A stretch of DNA of 64,000 nucleotides. Source: G963663315 sp965231905. GTDB taxonomy: Bacteria; Pseudomonadota; Gammaproteobacteria; Arenicellales; Poriferihabitantaceae. Positions 45,224-54,900 of the stretch are shown piece by piece (within the stretch, counting starts at the first letter, position 1; each line of letters begins with the position of its first letter). The DNA lies in contig CBDDOO010000001.1 of the NCBI GenBank assembly GCA_965231905.1, positions 310,001 to 374,000 of the forward strand. Reading direction: 5' to 3'. The translations under genes and the position numbers were made by a program. The notes below the pieces were generated by a model. That model saw nothing but the letters and a program-made list of their open reading frames with translations, was not told the DNA's origin and searched no databases.

Positions 45224-46546
45224 CTAAAGTGTCTGCCGATCAATCCCCAGATCGAATTTTTCGCCCGGAAAATACTTGTAGAGACGGTCATCCCCGCTGC
45301 GGGCGTGGCCTTCCATGCCTTCCGCGCGGGAGATTCTCGCGGTTACCGCGCCAACATCCCGGTTGGCCTGTTGACTCATGCGCTGGTAAGTCAGCGTTTT
45401 TATGAACTTGGCTACACTGAGTCCGCCGGTATAGCGCGCCGCCCCCTTGGTTGGCAGAATATGATTGGTCCCTGAACACTTGTCGCCGTAAGAAACTGTC
45501 GTTTCTTCACCGAGAAACAGGGAGCCGTAGTTATTCAGGTTTTCAAGCCACCAGTCGAGGTCCCGACAGTGGACTTCAAGATGTTCACTGGCGTAACGGT
45601 CGCTGACCTGGACGGCTTCCTCCCGCGAGTCGACCACAACCACTTCGCCGTAGTCGCGCCAGGCGCTTTGCGCGGTTGAACGATTGGGCTCGGCCAGTCT
45701 CTCGATATACTTCGGCATCTGTTCGATGACTTTTTCGGCCAGCGCCCTGGAAGTACTGATCAGCCACGCGGGGGAATCGGGGCCGTGTTCCGCCTGACTT
45801 GCCAGATCGCAGGCGACGATTTCAGGGTCGGCCGTTTCATCCGCGATGATCAATACTTCGGTGGGGCCGGCGAACATGTCAATACCGACCTGACCGAACA
45901 GGATTCGTTTGGCTTCCGCTACAAACCGGTTTCCCGGACCCACGAGTATATCCGCCGGATTGCCGGTGAACAGGCCGAAGGCCAGGGCGGCCACTCCCTG
46001 AACGCCGCCAAGATGGAGTATGGTATCCGCTCCGGCATAATTCGCCGCGTACAGGATCGCGGGATGAACACCGCGTTCACCGTGTGTCGGAGAGCAGGCA
46101 ATGACATGACTGACGCCAGCGACTTTGGCTGTGGTGACGCTCATGATTGCGGAAGCGATGTGTGCGTAGCGTCCGCCGGGTATGTAACAACCCGCGGTTT
46201 GCACCGGAATCAGGCGTTGTCCGCAAAAGAGGCCGGGAGACAATTCAGTCTCGAACTCGCTCATGCTTCCCAACTGCGCTTGGGCGAAGGCTTTCACACG
46301 CGCATGGGAGAACTGGATATCCTGCCGGGTCTGTTCAGACAGTGACGCCGTCGCCTGTTCGATTTCCTCTTCCCTTACGATCACGTCCTTCTCCCAGCCA
46401 TCCAGTTTCTGTGCATACTCCCTGACTTTCTCTTCGCCGCCCTGTTCGATTTCCCGCAGCATGGCGCGAACGGTTTCATGTGTGTCGTCCTGTCCAGAGG
46501 CAGGGGTTCTGGACGCTTTTTTGATGTAGTGAATTGCCATTGTCAA
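45224..46546 (-). CDS. hpsN: Sulfopropanediol 3-dehydrogenase HpsN (HisD family)
   Basis: The 440-residue protein is a histidinol-dehydrogenase homolog with HisD landmarks: AGCYIPGGRYAHIASAIMS, VGPGNRFVAEAKR, GPTEVLIIADE and the zinc-site region SEHLEVH. It lies next to a TRAP transporter and two alcohol dehydrogenases, not histidine genes, and its C terminus (EGMEGHARSGDDRLYKYFPG) matches what I recall of HpsN. HpsN oxidises (R)-2,3-dihydroxypropane-1-sulfonate to sulfolactate with two NAD. The next step genes (e.g. suyAB) are not in the window. Confidence 0.8.
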   Translation of the reverse strand: MTMAIHYIKKASRTPASGQDDTHETVRAMLREIEQGGEEKVREYAQKLDGWEKDVIVREEEIEQATASLSEQTRQDIQFSHARVKAFAQAQLGSMSEFETELSPGLFCGQRLIPVQTAGCYIPGGRYAHIASAIMSVTTAKVAGVSHVIACSPTHGERGVHPAILYAANYAGADTILHLGGVQGVAALAFGLFTGNPADILVGPGNRFVAEAKRILFGQVGIDMFAGPTEVLIIADETADPEIVACDLASQAEHGPDSPAWLISTSRALAEKVIEQMPKYIERLAEPNRSTAQSAWRDYGEVVVVDSREEAVQVSDRYASEHLEVHCRDLDWWLENLNNYGSLFLGEETTVSYGDKCSGTNHILPTKGAARYTGGLSVAKFIKTLTYQRMSQQANRDVGAVTARISRAEGMEGHARSGDDRLYKYFPGEKFDLGIDRQTL

Positions 46547-46574
46547 GTTTCAAAATTGCGAATTGTGTTTGTTA

Positions 46575-47918
46575 TTATCCGAGGCTATACAGATATTCCG
46601 GCAGCCATAGCGCGATTTGCGGGAAGGCAATGATCAGAATCAAGCCGATCAACTGGATCACCATGAATTGCAGCATGCCGCCATAGATATCCTTCAGATC
46701 CCATTCGGGCACGACGCCCTTGAGGAAATAGGCCGACAGGGCGACCGGCGGCGATAGCCAGGCGGTTTGCAGGTTCACCGCAACCAGAATTCCGAACCAG
46801 ATCAGGTTAAACCCGAGTTTATCGATCAACGGCAGCAGGATTGGCACGATGATCAGAACAATCGGCACCCATTCCAGCGGCCAGCCCAGCAAAAAGATCA
46901 GCACCATCACTATTGCGAGGATCGCGTAAGGCGACATATCCAGTGTCAGCAGGACTTCGGTCAGCATGGTCGGCGTACCCAGTCTTGCGAACACGGCGCC
47001 AAAGAAATTCGAGGCGGCCACCAGCACCAGTATCAGGGCTGAGATTTCCAGGGTTTTGATCAGCGCATCCTTGAACCCCGGCCAGTTCAGTTTCCTGTAG
47101 GCTGCCGCGAGCAGAAACGCGCCGAAGGCGCCCATACCGGCGGCTTCTGTCGGGGTGGCGAATCCGAGCAGGATGCTGCCCAGCGCAAAACCGACCAGCG
47201 CCGCGGGCGGTACGAGGCCGAGGAAAAACTCCTTCCACACATGGGACATTGAAGTCGGTTGCAATTCTTCCGGCAGGGGCGGGCCCAGGGACGGATTGAG
47301 TTGGCAGCGGATCAGCGCGTAGCCGGTATACAGGAAAGCCAGCATGAAACCCGGAATGATGGCGGCGGCGAAAAGATCGGTGACCGGCACTTCCAGGATC
47401 GGCCCCATGACCACCAGCATGATACTGGGCGGGATCAAAATTCCCAACGTACCACCTGCGGTGATCGCTCCGGCCGAAAGTTGCACATCGTAACCGGCGC
47501 GATTCATGGTTTTGGCCGCCATGATGCCGAGAATGGTCACCGAAGCGCCTACAATGCCGGTGGCGGCGGCAAAAATGGTAGAGACAAAGAGTACCGCGAT
47601 ATAGAGGGCGCCACGGGTGCGGGACAGGGCGAGTTGCACTGCGTTGAACAACCGCTCCATCAGGCCGGCCTGCTCCATCAGGATACCCATGAAAATGAAT
47701 AATGGCACCGCGGCCAGTGTCTGTTCCAGCATGACCCCGGAAAACTGGAACGTCATCAGATAGAAAACCAGTTCCCCGAACCCCCACAGGCCAAAGGTCA
47801 TACCGAGGAAAATCAAGGTGAACGAAATCGGGAAGCCGACAAAAATGGCAAACAACATGCAGGCGACCATGATCAGCCCGATATATTCGGGTTGCAGATT
47901 GACAAGGAAATCAATCAT
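46575..47918 (-). CDS. TRAP transporter large permease DctM
   Basis: The 447-residue protein has about twelve hydrophobic segments and the DctM signature regions: MVACMLFAIFVGFPISFTL near the start, GIVGASVTILGIMAAKTM, and TAGGTLGILIPPSIMLVVMG. It is the sodium-driven large membrane subunit of a tripartite ATP-independent periplasmic transporter. It follows DctQ with no gap (stop and start touch) and precedes HpsN. Substrate by context: sulfonate (hpsM equivalent). Confidence 0.9.
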   Translation of the reverse strand: MIDFLVNLQPEYIGLIMVACMLFAIFVGFPISFTLIFLGMTFGLWGFGELVFYLMTFQFSGVMLEQTLAAVPLFIFMGILMEQAGLMERLFNAVQLALSRTRGALYIAVLFVSTIFAAATGIVGASVTILGIMAAKTMNRAGYDVQLSAGAITAGGTLGILIPPSIMLVVMGPILEVPVTDLFAAAIIPGFMLAFLYTGYALIRCQLNPSLGPPLPEELQPTSMSHVWKEFFLGLVPPAALVGFALGSILLGFATPTEAAGMGAFGAFLLAAAYRKLNWPGFKDALIKTLEISALILVLVAASNFFGAVFARLGTPTMLTEVLLTLDMSPYAILAIVMVLIFLLGWPLEWVPIVLIIVPILLPLIDKLGFNLIWFGILVAVNLQTAWLSPPVALSAYFLKGVVPEWDLKDIYGGMLQFMVIQLIGLILIIAFPQIALWLPEYLYSLG

Positions 47919-48533
47919 CTAAACAGGCCACCTGCCACGGGTAATTGCATACCAGCATTTCAGTAATTCGGATATGCCCTGCATTAACAACAGCACGACC
48001 CCGATCGGAATGGCGCTTTTTATCGGTCCCATGTAGGGCATCCAGGCCGTGTCCATGCCGCGTTCTCCCCGATCAATCGAGGTCCAGGCATAATCAATCG
48101 ACATCCACAGGAAAACCAGCATACCAGGGAAATAAAAGAGTATGTACAATGTGCCGTCCACGATTCCCTGGGTTCGTTCCGACCAGTTGCGGTATATAAA
48201 GTCGGCGCGGATATGTACGCCGCGTGACAAGGCATAGCCAGCGCCCAGCATGAACATCGCGCCGTACAGCATGCGGCTGACATCGTAGGCCCACATTGTC
48301 GGAGCAATAAAGAACTTGCGGGCGATGACCTCATAGACCATCGCCAGACACATCGGTACCAGAAACCAGCAAACCAGTTTCCCCACCAGCATACTGGTAC
48401 GGTCTATCCAACTGATCAGGCAGGCTACCCAGGGTGGCATGTCGTCTGGCAGATTACCCGGATCGGCGGCACGGCGTTCCGCTATCAACTCGTCCGCAAT
48501 TTCGAGTTCGTCTGGAATAATTTCTTCAGCCAT
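47919..48533 (-). CDS. TRAP transporter small permease DctQ
   Basis: The 204-residue protein has four predicted membrane spans starting about residue 45 (LVGKLVCWFLVPMCLAMVYEV), followed by a DctQ domain (WAYDVSRMLYGAMFMLGAGYAL, GVHIRADFIY). An extended, acidic N-terminal cytoplasmic tail of 40 residues precedes it. DctQ is the essential small partner of DctM. It lies between DctP and DctM, with a strong hairpin upstream. Confidence 0.88.
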   Translation of the reverse strand: MAEEIIPDELEIADELIAERRAADPGNLPDDMPPWVACLISWIDRTSMLVGKLVCWFLVPMCLAMVYEVIARKFFIAPTMWAYDVSRMLYGAMFMLGAGYALSRGVHIRADFIYRNWSERTQGIVDGTLYILFYFPGMLVFLWMSIDYAWTSIDRGERGMDTAWMPYMGPIKSAIPIGVVLLLMQGISELLKCWYAITRGRWPV

Positions 48534-48611
48534 GGCTGTGATGCCCCGGTGCTTGGAGGAGACAGTATAACCCGCTTTTGGCCGGATGCGTGATTATTTT
48601 GAGGATGATAC

Positions 48612-48639
48612 CCGATACGGGCCCGAAAGCCCGTATCGG
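48612..48639 (-). promoter_or_regulatory. Intercistronic hairpin between DctP and DctQ genes
   Basis: CCGATACGGGC and GCCCGTATCGG form a perfect 11-bp stem with a 6-base loop. A stem here, without T tract, usually stabilises the upstream binding-protein mRNA or lowers transcription of the permease genes. Confidence 0.55.
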
Positions 48640-48691
48640 TATCCTTATGCGATTGCGCCTCTGACTGAATTAAGGCGCGTGATGTGAAGAT

Positions 48692-49804
48692 TTATTGCGC
48701 CATTTGCTGCAATTGCTTGGCATAAGCCTGGCCAAGGTTGGCGTTTGAGGTTTGTGCGCCAGCCCAGAACGGAACCGCGATATCTGCAAACGCTTTTTGC
48801 GAATTCCAGACCTCGGCGAAGAACTCGTTTTCGGCGGCATTTTTCTCAAGGCTTGCCTTCGCCGCGTTCATGTAAGCCGGGAAATAATCGGCGGGCGTAT
48901 CATGCAGAATAACACCGTGATTTTCCGTCAGGTCTTTCAGCGCCTTGCCGTTTTCATAGATTCGATAACTCATGGAACGAATCAGGGAAGCATCGGCGGC
49001 GATATTGATCGCGTTTTTCTGGTCTTCGGTCAGGCTGTTCCAGACATCGCCATTGATGTAAAGATCCGCGTTGACCACGACCTGATGAAGTCCCTGCAGG
49101 TAGTAGTGTTTCAGCACTTTCTGGAAGCCGAACACACTATCCGGTTTCGGGCAGCACCATTCGGCCGCGTCAATCGTGCCTTTTTCCAGCGCTGGCAGAA
49201 TGTCACCGCCTCCCATCGCTACGCTGGCAACGCCAATGTCCTTATAGGTCTGGCCGGGAATGCCGGGAGGGGTGCGGAAACGGTATTTCCGGAAATCATC
49301 CATGCTGTTGATCGGTTCCTTGAACCACCCCAACGCCTCCGGGCCAACCGGCTGGAGCATGACGCCATGGACATTCAAGCCCATTTCATCCCACAAACGG
49401 TCATACAGTTCGCGTCCACCTCCGTTCATGAACCATGAGATAAAGGCAATGTTGTCGATACCCACGCCAGCGCCTGCAACCGGAGAACCGAACAGCATGG
49501 CGGCGGGGTGTTGGCCGGACCAGTAATGCGTCCAGGCGAAGCCGCCTTCAACCAGACCCTTGTCCACCGCGTTCAGAATATCCCGTCCGCTCACGATGGC
49601 GCCGTCAGGCAGCACTTCAATCTGCACTTCGCCGTTAGTCAGGGCGGCGACATTTGCGGCGAAATCCTTCAGCATGACGATTTCATCCGCCTTGGTCGGC
49701 AGTACCGACTGAACCCGGATTTTTACCTCCGCGATTGCGCTGGCGCCGACCAGCATGGACAGTCCGATCAGGGTGGCTGCCACTCGTTTAAAAGTTCTAA
49801 TCAT
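48692..49804 (-). CDS. TRAP transporter solute-binding protein DctP
   Basis: The 370-residue protein has a signal peptide (ATLIGLSMLVGASAIAEVK) and the DctP/SBP fold: RVQSVLPTKADEIVMLKDF, YRFRTPPGIPGQTYKDIGV (the Arg that binds a carboxylate or sulfonate is likely here), and ALEKGTIDAAEWC. It is the first gene of the hps-like operon. Ligand is inferred: the neighbouring HpsN-type dehydrogenase points to dihydroxypropanesulfonate. Confidence 0.88.
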   Translation of the reverse strand: MIRTFKRVAATLIGLSMLVGASAIAEVKIRVQSVLPTKADEIVMLKDFAANVAALTNGEVQIEVLPDGAIVSGRDILNAVDKGLVEGGFAWTHYWSGQHPAAMLFGSPVAGAGVGIDNIAFISWFMNGGGRELYDRLWDEMGLNVHGVMLQPVGPEALGWFKEPINSMDDFRKYRFRTPPGIPGQTYKDIGVASVAMGGGDILPALEKGTIDAAEWCCPKPDSVFGFQKVLKHYYLQGLHQVVVNADLYINGDVWNSLTEDQKNAINIAADASLIRSMSYRIYENGKALKDLTENHGVILHDTPADYFPAYMNAAKASLEKNAAENEFFAEVWNSQKAFADIAVPFWAGAQTSNANLGQAYAKQLQQMAQ

Positions 49805-49991
49805 TTGTATCTATCTCCTAATTACTGTATTTTGGTGTTTGTATGGATAACTTCAAGTTGGTTTCCCAAAAAAATCTCAGGAAAATATAAAAAAGAATCC
49901 GCCCGATTGAAAGAGCAGATTCTATACGAAAACGCAAATTAGTTGTTGATCTCTGCTATTGCGGCCCGTATCTTGACACATAAAGCCGGTG

Positions 49992-50636
49992 TTAGCAATG
50001 GATTTCCCCGGACCGGATTTCCCCGGACTGGATTCTGACTACATCAGCATCGTCCATTTTTTTCAGGGCCATTGCCAGTGAGCCTTCCATATCAATGGCG
50101 CGGCAGGCATCCTCAATCAGGACTACATCGAATCCTTCCGATCGGGCGTCAAGCGCCGACCAGGCCACACAAAAATCCGTCGCCAGGCCAGCCATGAAAA
50201 TTCGCCCGAATCCACGGCCGTGGAGATAACCGGCAAGTCCGGTCGGAGTTGTCTGGTCATTTTCAAAAAACGCGGAATAGGAATCTATTTCCGGTCGAAA
50301 CCCCTTACGGAGAATCAATTCTGTATTCCTGACATCAAGCCGGGCATGGAATGCCGCTCCTGAAGAACCCTGGACACAGTGGTCCGGCCACAAAACCTGG
50401 TCGCCATAAGGCATCCGGATCTGGTCAAACGGGGAATGTCCGGTATGGCTGGACGCGAAGGAGCTATGGTTTGCAGGGTGCCAGTCCTGGGTCAGTATCC
50501 GGTGCTGGAATTTTTCCGAAACTGCGTTGATAACCGGAACAACCGCGTCCCCATCCGGGACTTCCAGCGCTCCCCCGGCGCAAAAATCGTTTTGCACGTC
50601 AATAATCAGCAGGCAATCAGTGTTGTTTGGTATCAT
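49992..50636 (-). CDS. pncA: Nicotinamidase (PncA)
   Basis: From ATG 50636 (214 residues) the protein has the isochorismatase-fold nicotinamidase set: LLIIDVQNDFCAGGAL with catalytic Asp, the metal site around DWHPANHSSF, a Lys in LRKGF and catalytic Cys in GLATDFCVAWSA. It deamidates nicotinamide to nicotinate for NAD salvage. The last residues (IQSGEIRSGEIHC) reflect a small in-frame duplication near the stop. A diverged copy of its 5' end lies at 58204-58401. Confidence 0.92.
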   Translation of the reverse strand: MIPNNTDCLLIIDVQNDFCAGGALEVPDGDAVVPVINAVSEKFQHRILTQDWHPANHSSFASSHTGHSPFDQIRMPYGDQVLWPDHCVQGSSGAAFHARLDVRNTELILRKGFRPEIDSYSAFFENDQTTPTGLAGYLHGRGFGRIFMAGLATDFCVAWSALDARSEGFDVVLIEDACRAIDMEGSLAMALKKMDDADVVRIQSGEIRSGEIHC

Positions 50637-50664
50637 TTTGATTTCTGGTATTCGGATACTGTGC

Positions 50665-50706
50665 CATAATAAACTATCAGCAATAATCTTCCAACGCTCA
50701 GCAGAC
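50665..50706 (+). promoter_or_regulatory. CATAAT -10 and leader, copy 1
   Basis: CATAAT (50665-50670) followed by AATCTTCCAA and CAGCAGACATGAC. Nearly the same leader occurs before the methyltransferase at 63386. Here it drives either a 21-codon frame (50707-50772, MTIQDWLSRHNAG) or the membrane protein at 50766. Confidence 0.4.
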
Positions 50707-50765
50707 ATGACTATTCAAGATTGGCTGTCTCGGCACAATGCCGGGGTCGTGCAGGTATTGTGCCA

Positions 50766-50971
50766 TGCCTGACGCAGTCCATCTTCTGACCGTCTTGGTC
50801 GTTGCCGCAGCGCTGATGTCGGCAGTTATCAGGGGAGCGGCAATCATCTGGGGAAAGGCTGACAGCGCGATCCTGAAAATCATCATCATTGTGCTATGGC
50901 TGACCGCCTTCCCGGCTATGCTGGGAATATCAGTCCTCGTCGGGCTTTTTGGTCGGCGTTCATTCGCTTGA
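50766..50971 (+). CDS. Small membrane protein
   Basis: The 68-residue protein (ATG 50766) has two hydrophobic helices: VHLLTVLVVAAALMSAVI (5-22) and AILKIIIIVLWLTAFPAMLG (36-55), with a basic C terminus (GRRSFA). It is divergent from nicotinamidase and lies within the segment bounded by the pncA copies. The function is unknown; its size resembles membrane anchors or holin-like proteins. A 21-codon frame overlaps its start and could be an upstream leader peptide. Confidence 0.5.
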
Positions 50972-51027
50972 TTGCACCGCAATCATGAGTTACATTGTGA
51001 TCCCGATCATTATCGCAGTACCAGAAC

Positions 51028-51273
51028 ATGGCAAGCATAACAATCCGCAATCTTGACGACGACGTGAAGACGCGCCTCCGCGTACGCGCCGCTGAGCATC
51101 ACCATTCGATGGAGGAAGAGGTGCGCATCATTCTGTGCAACGCCGTGAATGGCAGGCAGGACGGTCCCCGGGATCTGGCGAAGTTCACGCGCGAGTGCTT
51201 CGCTCCCCTTGGCGGTGTGCAACTCGAACTCTCTCCACGCGGCCCGATGCGAGAACCTCCTGATTTCTCCTGA
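51028..51273 (+). CDS. vapB: FitA/VapB-type ribbon-helix-helix antitoxin
   Basis: The 81-residue antitoxin has the classic FitA N terminus MASITIRNLDDDVKTRLRVR (beta strand plus two helices that bind DNA) and a C-terminal RGPMREPPDFS tail that inserts into the PIN toxin. It is directly before the PIN gene (10 bases) and would repress their shared promoter as a complex. There are 56 bases to the upstream membrane-protein gene. Confidence 0.9.
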   Translation: MASITIRNLDDDVKTRLRVRAAEHHHSMEEEVRIILCNAVNGRQDGPRDLAKFTRECFAPLGGVQLELSPRGPMREPPDFS

Positions 51274-51283
51274 TGTGGTCTGC

Positions 51284-51733
51284 ATGTTCGCCATAGATAC
51301 TAATGTCGCTTCCGAACTCATGCGCCCGCAGCCGAAGCCCTCCGTCGTGGCATGGATTGCCGAACGTGACGCACAGGAGATGTATCTGACGGCGGTGAGT
51401 GAGGCGGAATTGCGCTATGGCGTCGCGATCATGCCAGCGGGCAGGCGACGAACCACATTGGAGGCCGCCATGATCCGCTGGCTTGATCATGGCTTCAAAA
51501 AGCGGATTCTCCCGTTCGACAGCGCCGCGGCCCGCGCCTACGCAGAGGTCGCGGCTGAGCGCCGCCACGCAGGCCGGCCAATCGGCGAGGCCGACTGCCA
51601 GATCGCCGCTATATGCCGCGCCCGTGGCGTTGTTCTGGTCACGCGCAACCTGCGGGACTTTCAATGTACCGGGATCGAGGTCGTTGATCCTTGGGCGGAG
51701 GTCAGCGCCCCGGAGATCTACCCAGATAGATAA
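51284..51733 (+). CDS. vapC: FitB/VapC-type PIN-domain ribonuclease toxin
   Basis: From ATG 51284 (149 residues) the four PIN acidic residues are visible: D5 in MFAIDTNVASEL, Glu in VSEAELRYG, Asp in GEADCQIAAI and Asp in TRNLRDFQ. PIN toxins cleave tRNA or rRNA when their antitoxin is lost. The longer frame from 51149 runs antisense-like through the antitoxin and is rejected. The pair lies next to a large helicase defence protein, a common place for TA genes. Confidence 0.9.
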   Translation: MFAIDTNVASELMRPQPKPSVVAWIAERDAQEMYLTAVSEAELRYGVAIMPAGRRRTTLEAAMIRWLDHGFKKRILPFDSAAARAYAEVAAERRHAGRPIGEADCQIAAICRARGVVLVTRNLRDFQCTGIEVVDPWAEVSAPEIYPDR

Positions 51734-51908
51734 CTGAACATGAGGTTCGGGTCTCGGTTCTGTTCGTTCACGCGTATCATCGGTCGTGAGTTTTCGGATT
51801 ATGCTCCGATTCGGACGGGTGCTGGATGAACGAGGCCGATACTTGGTCGTGCTCCTTAGAATTCAAGTCGCCCGCCTGCATTTTGTTAGACAAAGTGGTG
51901 TACTAATT

Positions 51909-51950
51909 CTGTCTGCTGCAAGACAGATTATTACCCCTGCAATTACAGGG
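51909..51950 (-). terminator. Two hairpins at the 3' end of the helicase gene
   Basis: On the minus strand, CCCTG-TAATTG-CAGGG overlaps the stop codon and CTGTCT-TGCAGC-AGACAG follows directly, ending in AATTAG. The pair could end transcription of the helicase, though the T run is short. Confidence 0.4.
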
Positions 51951-54900
51951 AGCTCAAACCACCTTGGTAGGCAGCTTCCAGCCGTTTCCTGCCTTTTTCA
52001 CCAATACGGCGCATGCCGAGCCATTTGCGCATTTCCACAACTACATCCTCCTGGTTACAGCCACAATCAATAAAGTAGCGGGACATGGCCACGAGTTCAG
52101 ACATGGCAACATCTTCTGCAGCACGCTGATGTGAAAATCCATCAACCACACGAAAGCTGTCCCAGTTGGGTGCATCAGCGTTCACCAGCCACACGAATCG
52201 TGTGTCATCTTCCGTGGTAATTTGCAGCCTGTCATTGCTTTTCAGAACTTCACCAAGTACCCGGTTGATCCTGCTGCCTGCACTTTTGAAGCCATGGGCC
52301 TTGGTAATCAATTTGAACAGGACTTCCTCACGAATTGGCTGCTCATGCTGAACGATTTGCTCCATCAGACGAGCGTGTGTAGTGCGGTAGTGAAACTCGT
52401 AAAAACTGTCCTGCTTAAGGTGCAAGTCACTAGAACCTTCACTCCAAGGGATGTACTCACACTTACCCGGTATCTCAGGGGCATCCTCTACCACCTCACC
52501 AGCAACCTTTTCCCACACCATCTCCTGGGGATCAGCCTTCAAAGAGAGATCATGGTCATCCTCATCCGTACCTGCAAGATTTGTATCAACATCCCCTTCT
52601 GCATTCCTTATCCACTGCTTCGCATCTGTCGCGTTTGCTGCGCCCTCCGAAGGCACTTCATTGTCCTCATCGAAAGACTCCAGCAACTCACGTAACTGCT
52701 GGTCCACATGATTGACACAATCCTCCGGGGCAACCCACCAGTCTGTGGACCAGATTCTCAGAATCTTCCACCCCAGTCCCTCCAGAACTTGCTGGCGCAG
52801 GAAATCCCGGTCACGTGCCGTGGCAGAACGGTGATAAGTCGCACCGTCACATTCGATACCGGCAAGATACATCCCGGCCTTGTCAGGATGAACAACACCA
52901 AGATCAATGCGAAAATCGGACACACCGATCTGGCTGTGAACCATCCAGCCCCGCTCCTCCAGCCGAATCGCAACCTGCTCTTCGAAGGGTGAGTCAAAAG
53001 TTCCCAACGGACGTTCGATCGACTCTCCGATTGCTTTCGCGCCCCGTTTGGCAAAATCCATGAAGTGCTTCATGTCTCTCACACCGGCTGCTGCTGTACG
53101 GGACAAATCGATATCTTCCGGCTGCATGCTGGAGTAGACATGCATTTCATTGCGTGCACGGGTGATTGCAACGTTCAGTCGCCTTGGCCCGCCGTCCTGA
53201 TTCAAAGGCCCGAAATTCATCGACAAGCGGCCCGAATGGTCCTTTCCGTAGGTCATGGAAAAGTAGATGATCGAGCGTTCGTCCCCTTGCACACTCTCTA
53301 TGTTTTTCACGAAGATGGCCTCAATGTTATCTTCTGCAAAGAAAGGTTCGATCTCGGGGTAATCCCTGCGTGCCTTCTCCAGCAGGTCTTCAATGAGAAC
53401 CTGTTGTTCCTGATTGAAGGTAACCACTCCGATGGTCATGCCCGTTTTTTTGAATTCCGGATCACGCAGCCTGGATACTATGCTGTCGACCACGGCTCTT
53501 GCTTCGGGTTGATTGATCCGGTTGCCGCCTTTCTCATACAGTCCGTCACGAACATGGTGGAACGATACCGCGGTGTCGGTCGTAGCCGGCGACGGAAAAG
53601 TGATTAGCCCACCCCTGTAGTAGTTGTGATTGCTGAAGGTGATGAGAGACTCTTGTCGTGAGCGGTAATGCCACTTCAGTTGATAGGTAGGCAGATTAGC
53701 GCCCATGCATTCATCGAGGATGGATTCCAGGTCTCCAACATCAATATCGCTGTCGTTGTCCTCATCCTCCTGGCGGTTGAAAAATGAGGTCGGCGGCAGC
53801 TGCTTCGGATCACCTACAACAATGGCCTGATTCGCCCTTGCAATAGCCCCAATGGCATCCCATGGCGTGATCTGACTGGCCTCATCAAAGATCACTACAT
53901 CGAAGAACGTCCCCTCAGGGGGCAGGTACTGGGCCACCGACATGGGACTCATCATCACACAGGGAGTGAGCTTGAACAGATTGCTGCCAAGCTTTTCCAC
54001 CAACTGACGCACCGGTATATGACGGCGCTTTTTTTGAATTTCCCGACTGAGCACATGCCACGTCGAGCCTTGCGGAATATGACCACGCGAGGGGATTACC
54101 TGGCTGAGTTTGGCAAACACGTAGGCTTGGGTAAGTTCCATGAAGTGCTCGTCCAGCTTCACGAAATCCTCAATCGTGCGCACATGCTCGGCGGGCACGA
54201 ATTTTCGGATTACATCATCATTGTCCACGGCATGATTCAACCACCAGCGGTGATAGTTCACCCTGAAGGCTTCCTCGGCCGTGTTGCCTGCAAGGGCGCC
54301 TTTTTCAACGGCTTCCACTAATGACTGCATGCCTTTTGCCAAGGCATCGTTTCGAACCCACCGCCAGGCGGTCCAGGCCTTCAGCCTAGGAGCCTGTTCC
54401 AGCCACTGTGCACAAGTATCTATGGTCGTTTGCAAAAACGACTTCTCGTCAGACTTTACATGCAAGTCACCGGTCACGGCAATGGTCGTACCCAGGGACA
54501 GTTGAGCTGCCTCAAAGGCCTCTAGTGACTGCACGAATGTGTTCGCCGATGTCTGGATCTTACCGCTCGGGCCCAACAGGTCTGTAGACTGAAGCAGCAT
54601 GATCATCGTGGATGTGGCCTCGCGATAGGCCTCTGGTGATGCGAATAGTGCACCCATCACACTTCTTAGCTCATGGCCAAACTCCGCAGCGTGTGTGAAA
54701 AGTGCAGGATCCGTGTGAATACCCTCGAACTTCCTGCCGATGACCTGATCCAAGCCCTTGAGCATCTCAAATGCCGTCCTCGTTTTTTTGGCATTTGAGA
54801 GATGGGCAAGATCGGAGGTGACACCAGAGATTTTCGAGCCCCCAGAAAATGGCTTGAGCCGGGCTTTTACGGCCTTGACACCCAGCCATTTCGCCAGGAA

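Noticed and set aside
46819..47787. 322-residue minus-strand frame
   Set aside because: It is a shifted-frame shadow of the TRAP DctM gene, rich in Arg, His and Gly.
49858..49991. Short plus-strand frame downstream of pncA
   Set aside because: AT-rich promoter region of the TRAP operon with no start/RBS pair or domain.
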